DNA of 64,000 nt from Rhodosalinus sediminis (GTDB lineage Bacteria; Pseudomonadota; Alphaproteobacteria; Rhodobacterales; Rhodobacteraceae), in assembly GCF_003385555.1 (NCBI RefSeq), contig NZ_QOHR01000005.1, positions 158,694-222,693 on the forward strand, given 5' to 3'. The notes below the pieces were generated by a model, which worked only from the letters and a program-made list of their open reading frames with translations, did not search any database and was not told the origin of the DNA. How positions within the stretch are numbered: position 1 is the first letter of the stretch; each line of letters starts with the position of its first letter. Position numbers and translations under genes: made by a program. Of this stretch, positions 1 through 8,935 are shown one piece after another.

Positions 1-1
1 C

Positions 2-601
2 ATCGGCACGTGGAAGCTCTGCGGTTCCGGCGTCGGCGAGGGCTTCACGCCCTGGCCCAACTGGGGGGTCTACGCGATTCTCGCCACCTGGCCCGATCTC
101 GAGACCGCGCAGAAACGCACCAAGGAGGCGCCGGTTTTCCGCAGCTACCACGACCGTGCGGAAGAGGCCTTCACCATGTTCCTCGCGGCGAGCTCGGCGC
201 GCGGGCGCTGGGCGGGCGTCGAACCCTTCGAGGTCACCGCCGAGCCGTGGTCCGGCCCGACCGCCGTGCTCACCCGCGCCACCGTGAAACCCTCCCGCGC
301 GCTCGCCTTCTGGAGCCAGGGCCCCTCGGTCAGCCGCGCCATCGGCGAGAACACCGACGTGCGCTTCAAGATCGGCATCGGCGAGGTGCCCTGGGTGCAG
401 CAGGTGACCGTCTCGATCTGGCCCGATACGGCGAGCATGGCGCGCTTCGCCCGCGGCGACACGCCCCACGGCCGGGCTATCCGCGCCGTGCGCGAGGGCG
501 ACTGGTTCCGCGAAGAGCTCTATGCCCGCTTTCGCATCCTCGCGACGCGTGGCACATGGGAGGGCGTCGATCCCGTCGCAAACCTGGAGCTCGCCGCATG
601 A
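2..601 (+). CDS. crtA: Spheroidene monooxygenase CrtA (5' end outside window)
   Basis: The frame is open from the window edge, so only the C-terminal 199 residues are visible. They include the family-typical stretch GFTPWPNWGVYAILATWPD and the motif FWSQGPSVSRA. CrtA introduces the keto group that turns spheroidene into spheroidenone (and hydroxyspheroidene into its keto form) and needs O2, so it is the gene that makes cells red in air. The stop overlaps the bchI start as ATGA (598-601), so crtA and bchI are translationally coupled at the head of a crtA-bchI-bchD-bchO unit. Confidence is high on identity; the start and promoter cannot be judged here. Confidence 0.93.
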   Translation: MGTWKLCGSGVGEGFTPWPNWGVYAILATWPDLETAQKRTKEAPVFRSYHDRAEEAFTMFLAASSARGRWAGVEPFEVTAEPWSGPTAVLTRATVKPSRALAFWSQGPSVSRAIGENTDVRFKIGIGEVPWVQQVTVSIWPDTASMARFARGDTPHGRAIRAVREGDWFREELYARFRILATRGTWEGVDPVANLELAA

Positions 602-1602
602 CGCCAGCCTTTCCCTTCTCGGCCATCGTCGGGCAGGAGCAGATGAAGCTCGCCATGATCCTCACGGCGATCGAGCCGGGGCTCGGCGGGGTGCTCGTCT
701 TCGGCGACCGCGGCACCGGCAAGTCGACCGCCGTGCGCGCGCTCGCCGCGCTCCTGCCGCCCATCCGCGTGGTCGAGGGCTGCCCGGTGAACGCCGAGAC
801 GCCCGAGGCCGTGCCGGAGTGGGCCGTCGGCGTGGGCGAGGCGATCGTCGAGCGGCCCACCCCGGTCGTCGATCTGCCCCTCGGCGTGACCGAGGACCGG
901 GTGACCGGCGCGCTCGACATCGAGCGCGCGCTCACCAGCGGCGAGAAGGTCTTTCAGCCCGGCCTCCTCGCGCAGGCCAACCGCGGCTATCTCTACATCG
1001 ACGAGGTCAACCTCCTCGAGGATCACGTCGTGGACCTGCTGCTCGACGTCGCGCAGTCCGGTCAGAACGTGGTCGAGCGCGAGGGGATGTCGATCCGCCA
1101 CCCGGCGCGCTTCGTGCTCGTCGGCTCCGGCAACCCGGAGGAGGGCGAGCTGCGCCCGCAGCTCCTCGACCGCTTCGGGCTCTCGGTGGAGGTCGCCTCG
1201 CCTTCCGACATCGACGAGCGGATCGAGGTTGTGCGCCGCCGCGACGCCTTCGAGACCGACCGGGAGGCCTTCATGGCGCACTGGGGCGCCGAGGACGCGA
1301 AGGTGCGCGACCGCATCCTCGCCGCGCGCGACGCGCTGCGCGGCGTCGCGGCCGAGGACGACGCCTTGCGCGATTGCGCGCAGCTCTGCGTGACGCTCGG
1401 CGCGGATGGTCTGCGCGGCGAACTCACCCTCCTGCGCGCCGCGCGCGCGCTCGCCGCCTACGAGGGCGACGACACCGTGGAGCGCAGCCACCTGCGCCAG
1501 GTCGCGCCGCTCGCCCTCTCGCACCGGCTGCGCCGCGATCCGCTCGACGAATCGGGCTCCGGCGCGCGCGTCGCCCGCGTCGTGGAGGAGGTGCTCGCGT
1601 GA
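598..1602 (+). CDS. bchI: Magnesium chelatase AAA+ subunit BchI
   Basis: 334 residues, the normal BchI length. Walker A is GDRGTGKS (residues 36-43), Walker B is YLYIDEVNLL (131-140), and the arginine-finger region LRPQLLDRFGL lies near 185-195. BchI hydrolyses ATP in a hexameric ring with BchD and drives BchH to insert Mg2+ into protoporphyrin IX, the first committed step of bacteriochlorophyll synthesis. The start ATG at 598 overlaps the crtA stop and the stop overlaps the bchD GTG start (GTGA, 1599-1602), implying stoichiometric coupled synthesis of the I and D subunits. Confidence 0.97.
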   Translation: MTPAFPFSAIVGQEQMKLAMILTAIEPGLGGVLVFGDRGTGKSTAVRALAALLPPIRVVEGCPVNAETPEAVPEWAVGVGEAIVERPTPVVDLPLGVTEDRVTGALDIERALTSGEKVFQPGLLAQANRGYLYIDEVNLLEDHVVDLLLDVAQSGQNVVEREGMSIRHPARFVLVGSGNPEEGELRPQLLDRFGLSVEVASPSDIDERIEVVRRRDAFETDREAFMAHWGAEDAKVRDRILAARDALRGVAAEDDALRDCAQLCVTLGADGLRGELTLLRAARALAAYEGDDTVERSHLRQVAPLALSHRLRRDPLDESGSGARVARVVEEVLA

Positions 1603-3278
1603 GCGAGGGCGCGGCGCGCTGGGCGCGGGCGCTCCGCGCGCTGGCGCTCTTCGCCGTGGACCCGCAGGGTCTGCGCGGCCTCACTGTGCGCGCCCGCGTC
1701 GGCCCCGTCCGCCAGCGGTTCGAGGCGCTCCTCTCCGCGCTCGACGGGGAGGCGCACCGCATCCACCCCGAGATCGGCGACCCGGAGCTTTACGGCGGTC
1801 TCGACGTGACCGCGACGCTCGCCGCCGGGCGCCCGGTGATGGCCGGCGGCCTCGCCGACCGGCCCTCCCGGCTGATCCTGCCGATGGCCGAGCGCGCGGC
1901 GCCCGATCTCGCCGCCCGCCTCGCGCAGCTTCTCGACGCTTCGCCGGGCCACTCCCTCGTCCTTCTGGACGAGGGCGCCGAGCCGGACGAGCGCGCGCCC
2001 GCCGCCCTCGCCGAGCGGCTCGCGCTGTCGCTCGATCTCGACGGGATCGGCCGGCTGGAGGCCAAGGGCGATCTCCCCTGGACCGCGATCGCTGAGGCCC
2101 GCGCGCGCCTGCCCGACGTGGCGATCCCCGAGGAGGTCGCGCCGGCCCTCACCGCCCTCGCCGCGCGCTTCGGCATCGACTCGCTGCGCGCGCCGCTCCT
2201 CGCCCTGCGCGCCGCCCGCGCCGAGGCCGCGCTCGAGGGCCGGGAGACCGTGACCGAGGACGACATCCGCGCCGCCGCGGAACTCGTCTACCCGGACCGC
2301 GCCACGCGCACGCCCGAGCCGCCCCCCGAGGAGGACGAGACCCCGCCCGAGGACACGCCGGAGCCCGAGCCCGAGAGCGAGCAGGACGACGACGGCGACC
2401 TCGGCGACCTGCCCGAGGAGATGCTGGTCGAGGCCGTCGCCGCGCTCCTGCCGCCCGACCTGCTGACCCGCCTCGCCGAGGGCGGGGCGACCCGCGCCGC
2501 GAAGGGCTCCGGCGCCGGCGCCAAGCGGCGCGGCAACCGCCGCGGCCGGCCGCTGCCGTCGCGCCCCGGCCGCCCCGGCGGGCGCGAGCGGGTGGACCTC
2601 GTCGCCACGCTGCGCGCCGCGGCGCCGTGGCAGACGATCCGCCGCCGCCAGCAGCCCGACGCCGGCCGCGTGCTCGTCCACGCCTCCGACGTGCGCCTGC
2701 GCCGCTACGAGGACCGCTCCGACCGGCTGGTGATCTTCGCCGTGGACGCCTCCGGCTCGCTCGCCATGACGCGCCTGAACGAGGCGAAGGGCGCGGTGGA
2801 GCTCCTCCTGGGCGAGGCCTACTCGCGCCGCGACCACGTCGCGCTGATCGCCTTCCGCGGCACCGAGGCCGAGCTTCTCCTGCCGCCGACCCGCTCGCTC
2901 GTGCAGACGAAGCGTCGCCTCGCCGCGCTGCCGGGCGGGGGCGGCACGCCGCTCGCCGCCGGGCTGCAGGCGGCGGGCCTCCTCGCCCATCAGTCCGAGG
3001 GCCGCGGCCTCAGCCCCCGCGTCGCGCTGCTGACCGACGGGCGCGCGAACGTCGCGCTCGACGGCGCCGGCGGGCGCGCGCAGGCGATGGAGGACGCCGC
3101 CCGCACCGCGCGCGCCCTGCGGGGGCAGGGGCTCTCGGCCCTCGTCATCGACACCGCCGCGCGGCGCGGCGAGGCGGGCCGCCAACTGGCCGAGGCGCTC
3201 GGCGCGGGCTACCTCGCCCTGCCACGGGCGGACGCGCGCCGGCTCTCCGGCGCGGTCGCCGAGGCGCTGGAGGACTGA
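1599..3278 (+). CDS. bchD: Magnesium chelatase subunit BchD
   Basis: 559 residues from a GTG start that overlaps the bchI stop by four bases. The order is typical: a degenerate AAA+ N-terminal half without a good Walker A, a Pro/Glu/Asp-rich linker at about residues 238-275, a basic stretch, then a von Willebrand A integrin-I domain. The MIDAS motif DASGS starts at D383. BchD forms the platform that joins the BchI ring to BchH. The open frame extends much further upstream, but the overlap with bchI and homology fix this start. Confidence 0.96.
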   Translation: MSEGAARWARALRALALFAVDPQGLRGLTVRARVGPVRQRFEALLSALDGEAHRIHPEIGDPELYGGLDVTATLAAGRPVMAGGLADRPSRLILPMAERAAPDLAARLAQLLDASPGHSLVLLDEGAEPDERAPAALAERLALSLDLDGIGRLEAKGDLPWTAIAEARARLPDVAIPEEVAPALTALAARFGIDSLRAPLLALRAARAEAALEGRETVTEDDIRAAAELVYPDRATRTPEPPPEEDETPPEDTPEPEPESEQDDDGDLGDLPEEMLVEAVAALLPPDLLTRLAEGGATRAAKGSGAGAKRRGNRRGRPLPSRPGRPGGRERVDLVATLRAAAPWQTIRRRQQPDAGRVLVHASDVRLRRYEDRSDRLVIFAVDASGSLAMTRLNEAKGAVELLLGEAYSRRDHVALIAFRGTEAELLLPPTRSLVQTKRRLAALPGGGGTPLAAGLQAAGLLAHQSEGRGLSPRVALLTDGRANVALDGAGGRAQAMEDAARTARALRGQGLSALVIDTAARRGEAGRQLAEALGAGYLALPRADARRLSGAVAEALED

Positions 3279-3279
3279 G

Positions 3280-4131
3280 ATGGACTGGGCGCGTGACCTT
3301 CCCGGCTGGCCGCATGCGGCGCACTCCCGCCGCGTTGCGCATCCGCCCCACCGCTGGCACGTGCAGGAGATGGGCGAGGGCGAGACGCTCCTCCTGATCC
3401 ACGGCGCCGGCGGCTCCACGCACAGCTGGCGCGGGCTGATGCCGCTCCTGGCGCGCCGCCGCCACGTCGTCGCGCTCGACCTGCCCGGTCAGGGCTTCAC
3501 CCAAGCGGGCACGAAAAGCCGCTGCTCGCTCCCGCTCATGTCCGACGACATCGCCGCCCTCACGGAGGCGCAGGGCTGGCGCCCGGTCGCGGTGATCGGC
3601 CACTCCGCCGGCGCGGCCATCGCGCTCGAACTCGCCCGGCGCCTCGCCCCGCAGCCCCGCGTCGTCGGCCTCAACGCCGCGCTCGGCAACTTCGAGGGGG
3701 TCGCCGGCTGGCTCTTTCCCATGCTTGCGAAGGCGCTCGCCCTCAACCCGCTCTCCGCGACCATGCTCACCCTGGGCGGCGCGAGCCCCGCGCGCACGCG
3801 CCGGCTGATCGAATCGACCGGCTCCACGCTCGACGACGCGGGCCTGCGCCTCTACGCCCGCCTCGTCGGGGACCGCGGCCATGTGGACGCGACGCTCAAG
3901 ATGATGTCCCAATGGCGCATCGATCCGCTGCTCGACATGCTCCCCACGATCGACGCGCCCACGCTCTTCGTCACCGGCGACAGCGACACCGCCGTCCCGC
4001 CCGCGACCTCCGACCGCGCCGCCGCGCGCATGCCGCAGGCCGAGGTCCGCCACCTCCCCGGCCTCGGCCACCTCGCCCACGAGGAAGACCCGCAGGCCGC
4101 CGCCGCCGAGATCGAGGCCTTCCTCACCTGA
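3280..4131 (+). CDS. bchO: Alpha/beta hydrolase, Mg-chelatase accessory protein BchO
   Basis: 283 residues with an alpha/beta-hydrolase fold: oxyanion-hole HGAGG (41-45), nucleophile elbow GHSAGA with S109, a late Asp in VTGDSD and a His in GLGHLAHEE. BchO is found beside bchID in purple bacteria and is annotated as a putative magnesium-chelatase accessory protein; its substrate is not established. The ATG lies one base after the bchD stop. It is the last gene of the crtA-bchIDO unit; the following 231 bp is a convergent gap to crtC holding a dispersed repeat. Confidence 0.9.
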   Translation: MDWARDLPGWPHAAHSRRVAHPPHRWHVQEMGEGETLLLIHGAGGSTHSWRGLMPLLARRRHVVALDLPGQGFTQAGTKSRCSLPLMSDDIAALTEAQGWRPVAVIGHSAGAAIALELARRLAPQPRVVGLNAALGNFEGVAGWLFPMLAKALALNPLSATMLTLGGASPARTRRLIESTGSTLDDAGLRLYARLVGDRGHVDATLKMMSQWRIDPLLDMLPTIDAPTLFVTGDSDTAVPPATSDRAAARMPQAEVRHLPGLGHLAHEEDPQAAAAEIEAFLT

Positions 4132-4218
4132 TCGCTGCCCCCGGTCGCTTCGCCGCAGCCCGCCCGCAGCGCCACGCGAAGCCCACGGCCCGGCCGTCGC
4201 CCCGCATCCCGCGCCCAT

Positions 4219-4282
4219 CATCTTGGCTCAAATACTCCGTGGGTGAATTGGCCGCAGGCCAAGAGGGGGCAGCGCCCCCTCC
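4219..4282 (+). repeat. Dispersed intergenic palindromic repeat, copy A
   Basis: Reads TCTTGGCTCAAATA, then a GGGTGAATTGGCC segment, then the self-complementary GGGGGCAGCGCCCCC. The same modules recur near 12740, 28921, 32762 and 38560. Copy A and copy E (38560-38630, opposite orientation) are closest to each other and share the GTGAATTGGCC-to-GGCCAAGAGGGGG middle. It sits between the convergent ends of bchO and crtC, so its hairpin could also act as a bidirectional terminator. The rest of the 4132-4362 gap shows nothing recognisable. Confidence 0.8.
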
Positions 4283-4362
4283 ACGGCGGCCGCCCGACGC
4301 GCGGCCGCCACCCCCCGGCGACGACGGCCCGCCCGGGCCGGAGGAGCGCTCCCCCGGCCCGC

Positions 4363-5304
4363 TCAGTCCGGAAACCGCCAGCCCGCGCGGCGGGGCACGC
4401 GCACGGCGAGCATCGGCTTGATCAGCCGCGTGCGGAACCGCGTGAGGTCGAGCGCCTCGTGCACGCCCACCGTCTCCTCGCCGTCGAGCCGCGTTTTCAC
4501 CGCCGCGCGGCAATAGAACGGCGCGTCGAGCATCGGCAGCACCTGCCGCGGGCGATAGCCCGGATCGGCCCGCGTTTCGCGCTTGACGGCCCAGAGAGAG
4601 CGGCGGAATTCGGTCTTCGGGTGCGGGTCGACCATGTGCGCGCCGCCGTCGTGGTCGAAGTGGATCGCCTGCGCCAGTGTGCTGCCGTCGAGGCGCGTGG
4701 CGTCGTAGAAGCAGGTCGCGCCGCCCGCCGCCGGGAAGCGGCCCCAGGTCCAATAGGCGAAATCCTCCTCCAGCGCGCGGGTGCCGAAGTTGGCGTCGAA
4801 ATAGCCGTGCCCCGACCATTGCCAGCCCGGCGCCTCGAGCTCCACCTCGATGTCGGCGTTCGGCGCGAAGGGTCGCCAGAGGTGCGACTCGTCCGGCGTC
4901 AGCAGCATCTCGACCGAACTCATCGCCACCGGTTTCACCCGGATCTGTCCGCGCACGCGGCTGATCACGGGCGGCGCGGAGATCTCGTTCACGTCGATCA
5001 CCAGCGCCCCGTCCTGCCAGTGGAGGGCCGAGGGGCCGACGCGGAAGCTGTCGCGCGATTTCCTCAGCGCCTGCCGTCCCCGGTCGGTCATGGTGAAGCG
5101 CCCGCCGGGGCCGTAGGTCGCCACGTTGATGCAGACGTGGTTTTCCGGGTCGCGCCGGCCCGACCAGCGGTACCAGGGCGAAAAGACCGAGCCTATGAAG
5201 GCGATGACCGAGACGGCGCGGGAGCCGTCGTCGCTGATCCCGTCGATGTACCACCAGGCGTAGCCGTTCGGCCCGACCTCGAGGTCGAAGTTCGGGCGCT
5301 CAGC
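4363..5304 (-). CDS. crtC: Carotenoid 1,2-hydratase (hydroxyneurosporene synthase) CrtC; start unresolved
   Basis: About 313 residues align with the CrtC family from RPNFDLEVGPNGYAWWYIDG to the C-terminal AVRVPRRAGWRFPD. CrtC adds water across the terminal 1,2 double bond of neurosporene-type carotenoids, giving the tertiary hydroxyl that CrtF later methylates. The family N-terminus begins only a few residues before RPNF (about 5300), yet there is no ATG, GTG or TTG in this frame until 5583, deep inside crtD. An ATG at 5306-5304 is in the right place but one base out of frame, and is in frame with crtD instead. The given end is therefore the edge of homology, not a proven start. Read after crtD on the same strand. 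Confidence 0.85.
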   Translation of the reverse strand, partial: AERPNFDLEVGPNGYAWWYIDGISDDGSRAVSVIAFIGSVFSPWYRWSGRRDPENHVCINVATYGPGGRFTMTDRGRQALRKSRDSFRVGPSALHWQDGALVIDVNEISAPPVISRVRGQIRVKPVAMSSVEMLLTPDESHLWRPFAPNADIEVELEAPGWQWSGHGYFDANFGTRALEEDFAYWTWGRFPAAGGATCFYDATRLDGSTLAQAIHFDHDGGAHMVDPHPKTEFRRSLWAVKRETRADPGYRPRQVLPMLDAPFYCRAAVKTRLDGEETVGVHEALDLTRFRTRLIKPMLAVRVPRRAGWRFPD

Positions 5305-6776
5305 ATCGCCTCGGCCGCGTGCCGCGCGGAGAGGGTCGCCATCGGCACCCCCGCTCCCGGGTGCGCGCCGCCCCCGGCGAGGTAGAGGCCCGTGATCCGC
5401 GTCCGCGCCCGCGGCCGGGCGAGCGAGGCCGTCATCCCCTCCGGGCTCTGGCCGTAGAGCGCCCCGAGGGAGCCCGGAAACAGCGCCTCGAACCCCGCGG
5501 GCGTCGTCAGGCTCTCCGCCCCGGGGATCGGATCGAAGCTCAGCCCCATCCGGGCCAGCGTCTCGAAGGTGCGCGTCCGACATGATCCATACTCCTCGGC
5601 CGGGTGCGGCGGCCGCCCGAGCGGCGGCGCGTTGACGATGATCTCGAAGCGTTCCGGGGCGGGCACCGGCGACGGCGTGCCGCGGTCCTGCGCGCAGACG
5701 TAGAGCGTGGGCTCCCGCGGGGCGCGGCCGGCGTGCAGATCGCCCCATTCCTCGGCGTAGTCCGAGGAGAAGAAGACGTTGTGATGGGCGAGCTCCACGC
5801 CCGCGGGTTTCGCCGCGAAGGCCCAGACCTGCGCCGAGAGCGCGCGGGGGGCGTTTCGCGTCTGCGGCGCGACCGCACCCACGTCGGGCCCGAGCGCGCC
5901 GGTGGCGAGCGCGCGGGGATCGCCGTTGAAGAGCACCTCGCCCGCGGGGAGGCGCGTGCCGTCGTCGAGCACCACGCCGCGCACGCGGCCCGACGGCGCC
6001 TCGATCCGCGCGACGCCGGCGCCGTAGCTGAACTCTGCCCCATGCGCCGCGGCGAGGCGCTCGAGCGCGCGGGCGAGCGCGTGCATGCCGCCCTCGACCA
6101 CCCAGACGCCGCGCGCCTCCGCTTCCCAGACCAGCGACAGGAGCGCCGGCACCCGGTAGGGCGAGCCGCCGACGTAGGTGGCGTAGCGCCCGAAGAGCTG
6201 CGCGAGGCGCGGCTCGCCGAGCTGCCGGGCGAGGGCCGTGGCCAGCGTCGCCCCCGGCGCCATGTCGGCCATCAGGCGCGGCCGGCGCATCACCGTCGCG
6301 GCGAGGCGGGGCAGGGCGGGCTCGGCCGCCTGCATCATCGGCGCGTCGAAGGCCTCGTAAAGCCGGCGCGCCCGACCCGCGAAGGCGCGGAAGCGCTCGG
6401 CGACCCGCCGCCCGGCGAAGGCCGCGATGGCCTCGACGTTGGCCGCCTCGCTGTCGTGCAGGTCGAGGGTCGATCCGTCGGGCCAGACGTGGCGGGCGAG
6501 GATGCACTGGCGGTGCAGCGTGACGTGCTCCTCCAGCCGCGTGCCGAGCGCGGCGAAGAGCTCCTCGAAGACCGGCCGCATGGTCAGCACCGTCGGCCCC
6601 GCGTCCACCGGGCCGGCGGGGCTTTCGAGCACGCGCATCTTGCCACCGGGCGTCGGGTGCCGCTCCAGCACCGTGACGCGCCGGCCCGCGCGGGCGAGGC
6701 GCGCCGCCGCGGCGAGCCCCGCGATGCCGGCCCCGACGACGATGGTGCCGTCTTCGGCGAATTCGTTGGACGTCAT
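5193..6776 (-). CDS. crtD: Carotenoid 3,4-desaturase (methoxyneurosporene dehydrogenase) CrtD
   Basis: 527 residues of the phytoene-desaturase flavoprotein family. The N-terminal FAD-binding Rossmann motif GAGIAG is at residues 15-20, followed by VTVLERHPTPGGKMR; the C-terminal FAD signature GLYLAGGGAHPGAGVPMA lies near the end. CrtD introduces the C-3,4 double bond in 1-hydroxy/methoxy-neurosporene. The conserved part ends at AAEAML (about 5302); a further 35-odd low-complexity Ser/Thr-rich residues read across the first 110 bp of crtC before a TAG at 5193-5195. The start ATG at 6776 is followed upstream by the PpsR operator shared with crtE. Confidence 0.92.
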   Translation of the reverse strand: MTSNEFAEDGTIVVGAGIAGLAAAARLARAGRRVTVLERHPTPGGKMRVLESPAGPVDAGPTVLTMRPVFEELFAALGTRLEEHVTLHRQCILARHVWPDGSTLDLHDSEAANVEAIAAFAGRRVAERFRAFAGRARRLYEAFDAPMMQAAEPALPRLAATVMRRPRLMADMAPGATLATALARQLGEPRLAQLFGRYATYVGGSPYRVPALLSLVWEAEARGVWVVEGGMHALARALERLAAAHGAEFSYGAGVARIEAPSGRVRGVVLDDGTRLPAGEVLFNGDPRALATGALGPDVGAVAPQTRNAPRALSAQVWAFAAKPAGVELAHHNVFFSSDYAEEWGDLHAGRAPREPTLYVCAQDRGTPSPVPAPERFEIIVNAPPLGRPPHPAEEYGSCRTRTFETLARMGLSFDPIPGAESLTTPAGFEALFPGSLGALYGQSPEGMTASLARPRARTRITGLYLAGGGAHPGAGVPMATLSARHAAEAMLSARTSTSRSGRTATPGGTSTGSATTAPAPSRSSPS

Positions 6777-6806
6777 GGCGGGGATTGTTGACTCGTCAGC
6801 GGAAAG

Positions 6807-6849
6807 TGTCCAGTCTAATTTACAGTCGCGCTGTCATGTGTTGCAGACG
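6807..6849. promoter_or_regulatory. Tandem PpsR/CrtJ operator between crtD and crtE
   Basis: A perfect TGT-N12-ACA palindrome at 6807-6824 is followed after 7 bp by a one-mismatch partner TGT-N12-ACG at 6832-6849. PpsR/CrtJ binds such pairs spaced 7-8 bp as a tetramer and represses in air. Read on the minus strand the first box is TGTAAATTAGACTGGACA, nearly identical to the boxes before bchC and bchF in this window. The site lies about 31 bp before the crtD start and 50-90 bp before the crtE start, so it can control both divergent genes. Confidence 0.82.
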
Positions 6850-6897
6850 CATGCCGCCGGCGCGGCCGCCGAGGGACAGAGGCAGAGGAGCGCCCGC

Positions 6898-7764
6898 ATG
6901 GATCTTCACGCGCGGATCGACACGGCGATGGCCCGCGCCGTCGCGCTGGGGCAGGGGGGCACGCCGCCCGCCCGGCTGGCCGAGGCGCTGGACTACGCCA
7001 CCGCGCCGGGCGGCGCGCGCATCCGGCCCACGATTCTCACCTCCGTCGCGCTCGCCTGCGGCGACGACCGCCCGGCGCTGACCGACGCGGCGGCTGCGGC
7101 GCTGGAGCTCGTGCACTGCGCGAGCCTCGTGCACGACGACCTGCCCTGCTTCGACGATGCGGCGACGCGCCGCGGCAAGCCCGCGCTGCATCGCGCCTAC
7201 GGCGAGCCGCTGGCGGTGCTGACGGGCGACAGCCTCATCATCCTCGCCTTCGAGGTGCTCGCGCGCGCCGCGTCCGAGGACGCGCAGCGCGCCGCGCAAC
7301 TCGTCCTGACGCTGGCGCAGCGCTCCGGCATGCCCGGCGGCATCTGCGCCGGTCAGGGCTGGGAGAGCGAGCCGCAGGTGGACCTCGCCGCCTATCACCG
7401 CTCCAAGACCGGGGCGCTCTTCATCGCGGCGACGCAGATGGGCGCGATCGCGGCCGGCCACGAGCCGGAGCCGTGGTTCGAGCTCGGCGATCGCATCGGC
7501 GAGGCCTTTCAGGTCGCCGACGACCTGCGCGACGCGGTGATGGACGCCGAGGCGCTGGGCAAGCCCGTCGGGCAGGACGCCGCGCACGGCCGGCCGAGCG
7601 CCGTGGCCGAACTCGGCGTCGAGGGCGCGGTGGCGCGGCTGCGCGACACGCTCGCCGGGGCCATCGCCTCGATCCCGTCCTGCCCGGGCGAGGCGCAACT
7701 CGCCAAGATGGTGCGGATGCAGTCCGAGCGCATCATGCCCGCCGCCGTGCGGCATCTGGCCTGA
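6898..7764 (+). CDS. crtE: Geranylgeranyl diphosphate synthase CrtE
   Basis: 288 residues of the trans-isoprenyl diphosphate synthase family. The first Asp-rich motif is DDLPCFDD (80-87), followed by the Arg pair of ATRRGKP (91-92); the second is DDLRD near residue 205. The enzyme condenses IPP and allylic diphosphates to GGPP, feeding both carotenoids and the bacteriochlorophyll tail. ATG at 6898 is preceded by GGCAGAGGAG, a good ribosome-binding site; longer in-frame starts would run through the PpsR operator. Four bases separate it from crtF. Confidence 0.95.
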   Translation: MDLHARIDTAMARAVALGQGGTPPARLAEALDYATAPGGARIRPTILTSVALACGDDRPALTDAAAAALELVHCASLVHDDLPCFDDAATRRGKPALHRAYGEPLAVLTGDSLIILAFEVLARAASEDAQRAAQLVLTLAQRSGMPGGICAGQGWESEPQVDLAAYHRSKTGALFIAATQMGAIAAGHEPEPWFELGDRIGEAFQVADDLRDAVMDAEALGKPVGQDAAHGRPSAVAELGVEGAVARLRDTLAGAIASIPSCPGEAQLAKMVRMQSERIMPAAVRHLA

Positions 7765-7768
7765 CGCC

Positions 7769-8926
7769 ATGGCGGAGGTGGCGGGCGCGCGCCCCGAGCG
7801 GCCCCGGCGCCGCGATCTTCCGACCGCGCTCGCGCGGCTCGCCGCGCGGCCCGGCTTTCAGCGCTGGGCGGCGGCCTTTCCCCTGACCCGGCGGCTGGTG
7901 CGGCGCGAGGGCGACGCGCTGATGGATCTCGTCGCGGGCTTCGTGCAGGCGCAGGCGCTCGCCGCGCTGGTCGAGCTGCGCGTGATCGAGACGCTTCTGG
8001 AGGGGCCGCAGGACGCGGCCGCCCTCGGGCGCGCGCACGACATTCCCGTAGAGCGGATGCAGGCGCTTTTGCAGGCGGGGGCCGCGATGGGCCTGCTGGC
8101 GCGCCGCCGCGGCGCGCGCTTCTCGGTCACGGCGCGCGGCGCGGCGCTGACCGGGGTGCCGGGGCTTCTGCCGATGATCCGGCATCACGGCGCGTTCTAC
8201 CGTGACATGGGCGATCCGGTCGCGCTGTTGCGGGGCGAGGCGGAGACCGAACTCGCCGGGGTCTGGCCCTATGTTTTCGGCGCGCGGGAGGGCATCGACC
8301 CCGCGACGGCGCGCGCCTATTCCGACCTTATGACGCAGAGCCAGGCGCTCGTCGCCGAGGACACGCTGCGGCTGGTGTCGCTCAAGGGCGTCGCGCGGCT
8401 TCTGGACGTGGGCGGCGGCACGGGCGCCTTCCTGCGCGCCGCGGCGGCGAAACGGCCCGACCTCGGGCTCATGCTCATGGACCTGCCCGAGGTGGTCGAG
8501 GCCGCGCGCGAGCAGATGGCCGCGGCGGGGCTCGGGGATCGCGCGACGCTGCACCCCGGCTCCTTCCGCGATGCGCCGCTGCCCGAGGGGGCGGACGCGA
8601 TTTCCCTGATTCGCGTGCTCTACGACCACGAGGACGCGACGGTGCGCGGCCTGCTGGCCAAGTGCTTCGCCGCGCTGCCACCGGGCGGGCGGCTGATCGT
8701 CTCGGAGCCGATGTCGGGCGGCGCCCGGCCGGATCGGGCGACCGACGTCTATTTCGCCTTCTACTGCATGGCGATGCGCACGGGGCGCACCCGCTCGGCC
8801 GCCGAGATCGCCGCGCTCCTGCGCGAGGCGGGCTTCGAGACGCCGGAGCGGGAGAACAGCCTGCGCCCCTACGTCACCACCGCCCTCGTGGCGCGCAAGC
8901 CGTTGCAATCTGTCGTGCAGGGCTGA
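7769..8926 (+). CDS. crtF: Hydroxyneurosporene O-methyltransferase CrtF
   Basis: 385 residues. An N-terminal winged-helix dimerisation region (about 60-130) is followed by a class I methyltransferase fold with SAM motif LLDVGGGTGAF (211-221). CrtF transfers the methyl of SAM to the C-1 hydroxyl made by CrtC, giving the methoxy group of spheroidene. It begins 4 bp after crtE and the two form a small operon. The last codons overlap a TGT-N12-ACA match (8911-8928), and the bchC control region follows directly. Confidence 0.95.
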   Translation: MAEVAGARPERPRRRDLPTALARLAARPGFQRWAAAFPLTRRLVRREGDALMDLVAGFVQAQALAALVELRVIETLLEGPQDAAALGRAHDIPVERMQALLQAGAAMGLLARRRGARFSVTARGAALTGVPGLLPMIRHHGAFYRDMGDPVALLRGEAETELAGVWPYVFGAREGIDPATARAYSDLMTQSQALVAEDTLRLVSLKGVARLLDVGGGTGAFLRAAAAKRPDLGLMLMDLPEVVEAAREQMAAAGLGDRATLHPGSFRDAPLPEGADAISLIRVLYDHEDATVRGLLAKCFAALPPGGRLIVSEPMSGGARPDRATDVYFAFYCMAMRTGRTRSAAEIAALLREAGFETPERENSLRPYVTTALVARKPLQSVVQG

Positions 8927-8928
8927 CA
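8911..8928. promoter_or_regulatory. Possible extra PpsR half-operator at the crtF stop
   Basis: TGT-N12-ACA spanning the crtF stop codon, ending 7 bp before the upstream box of the bchC operator pair (8936-8953). The spacing is right for PpsR, but the interior is GC-rich and lacks the AT core of the other boxes, so a chance match in coding sequence is possible. If real, bchC would have three consecutive boxes spaced 7 and 8 bp. Confidence 0.4.
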
Positions 8929-8935
8929 GTTTTTA

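Noticed and set aside
5193..5306. CrtD-CrtC as a single annotated fusion gene
   Set aside because: The frames do not join in the sequence as given; a fusion would need a one-base change, so I kept two genes and reported the problem.
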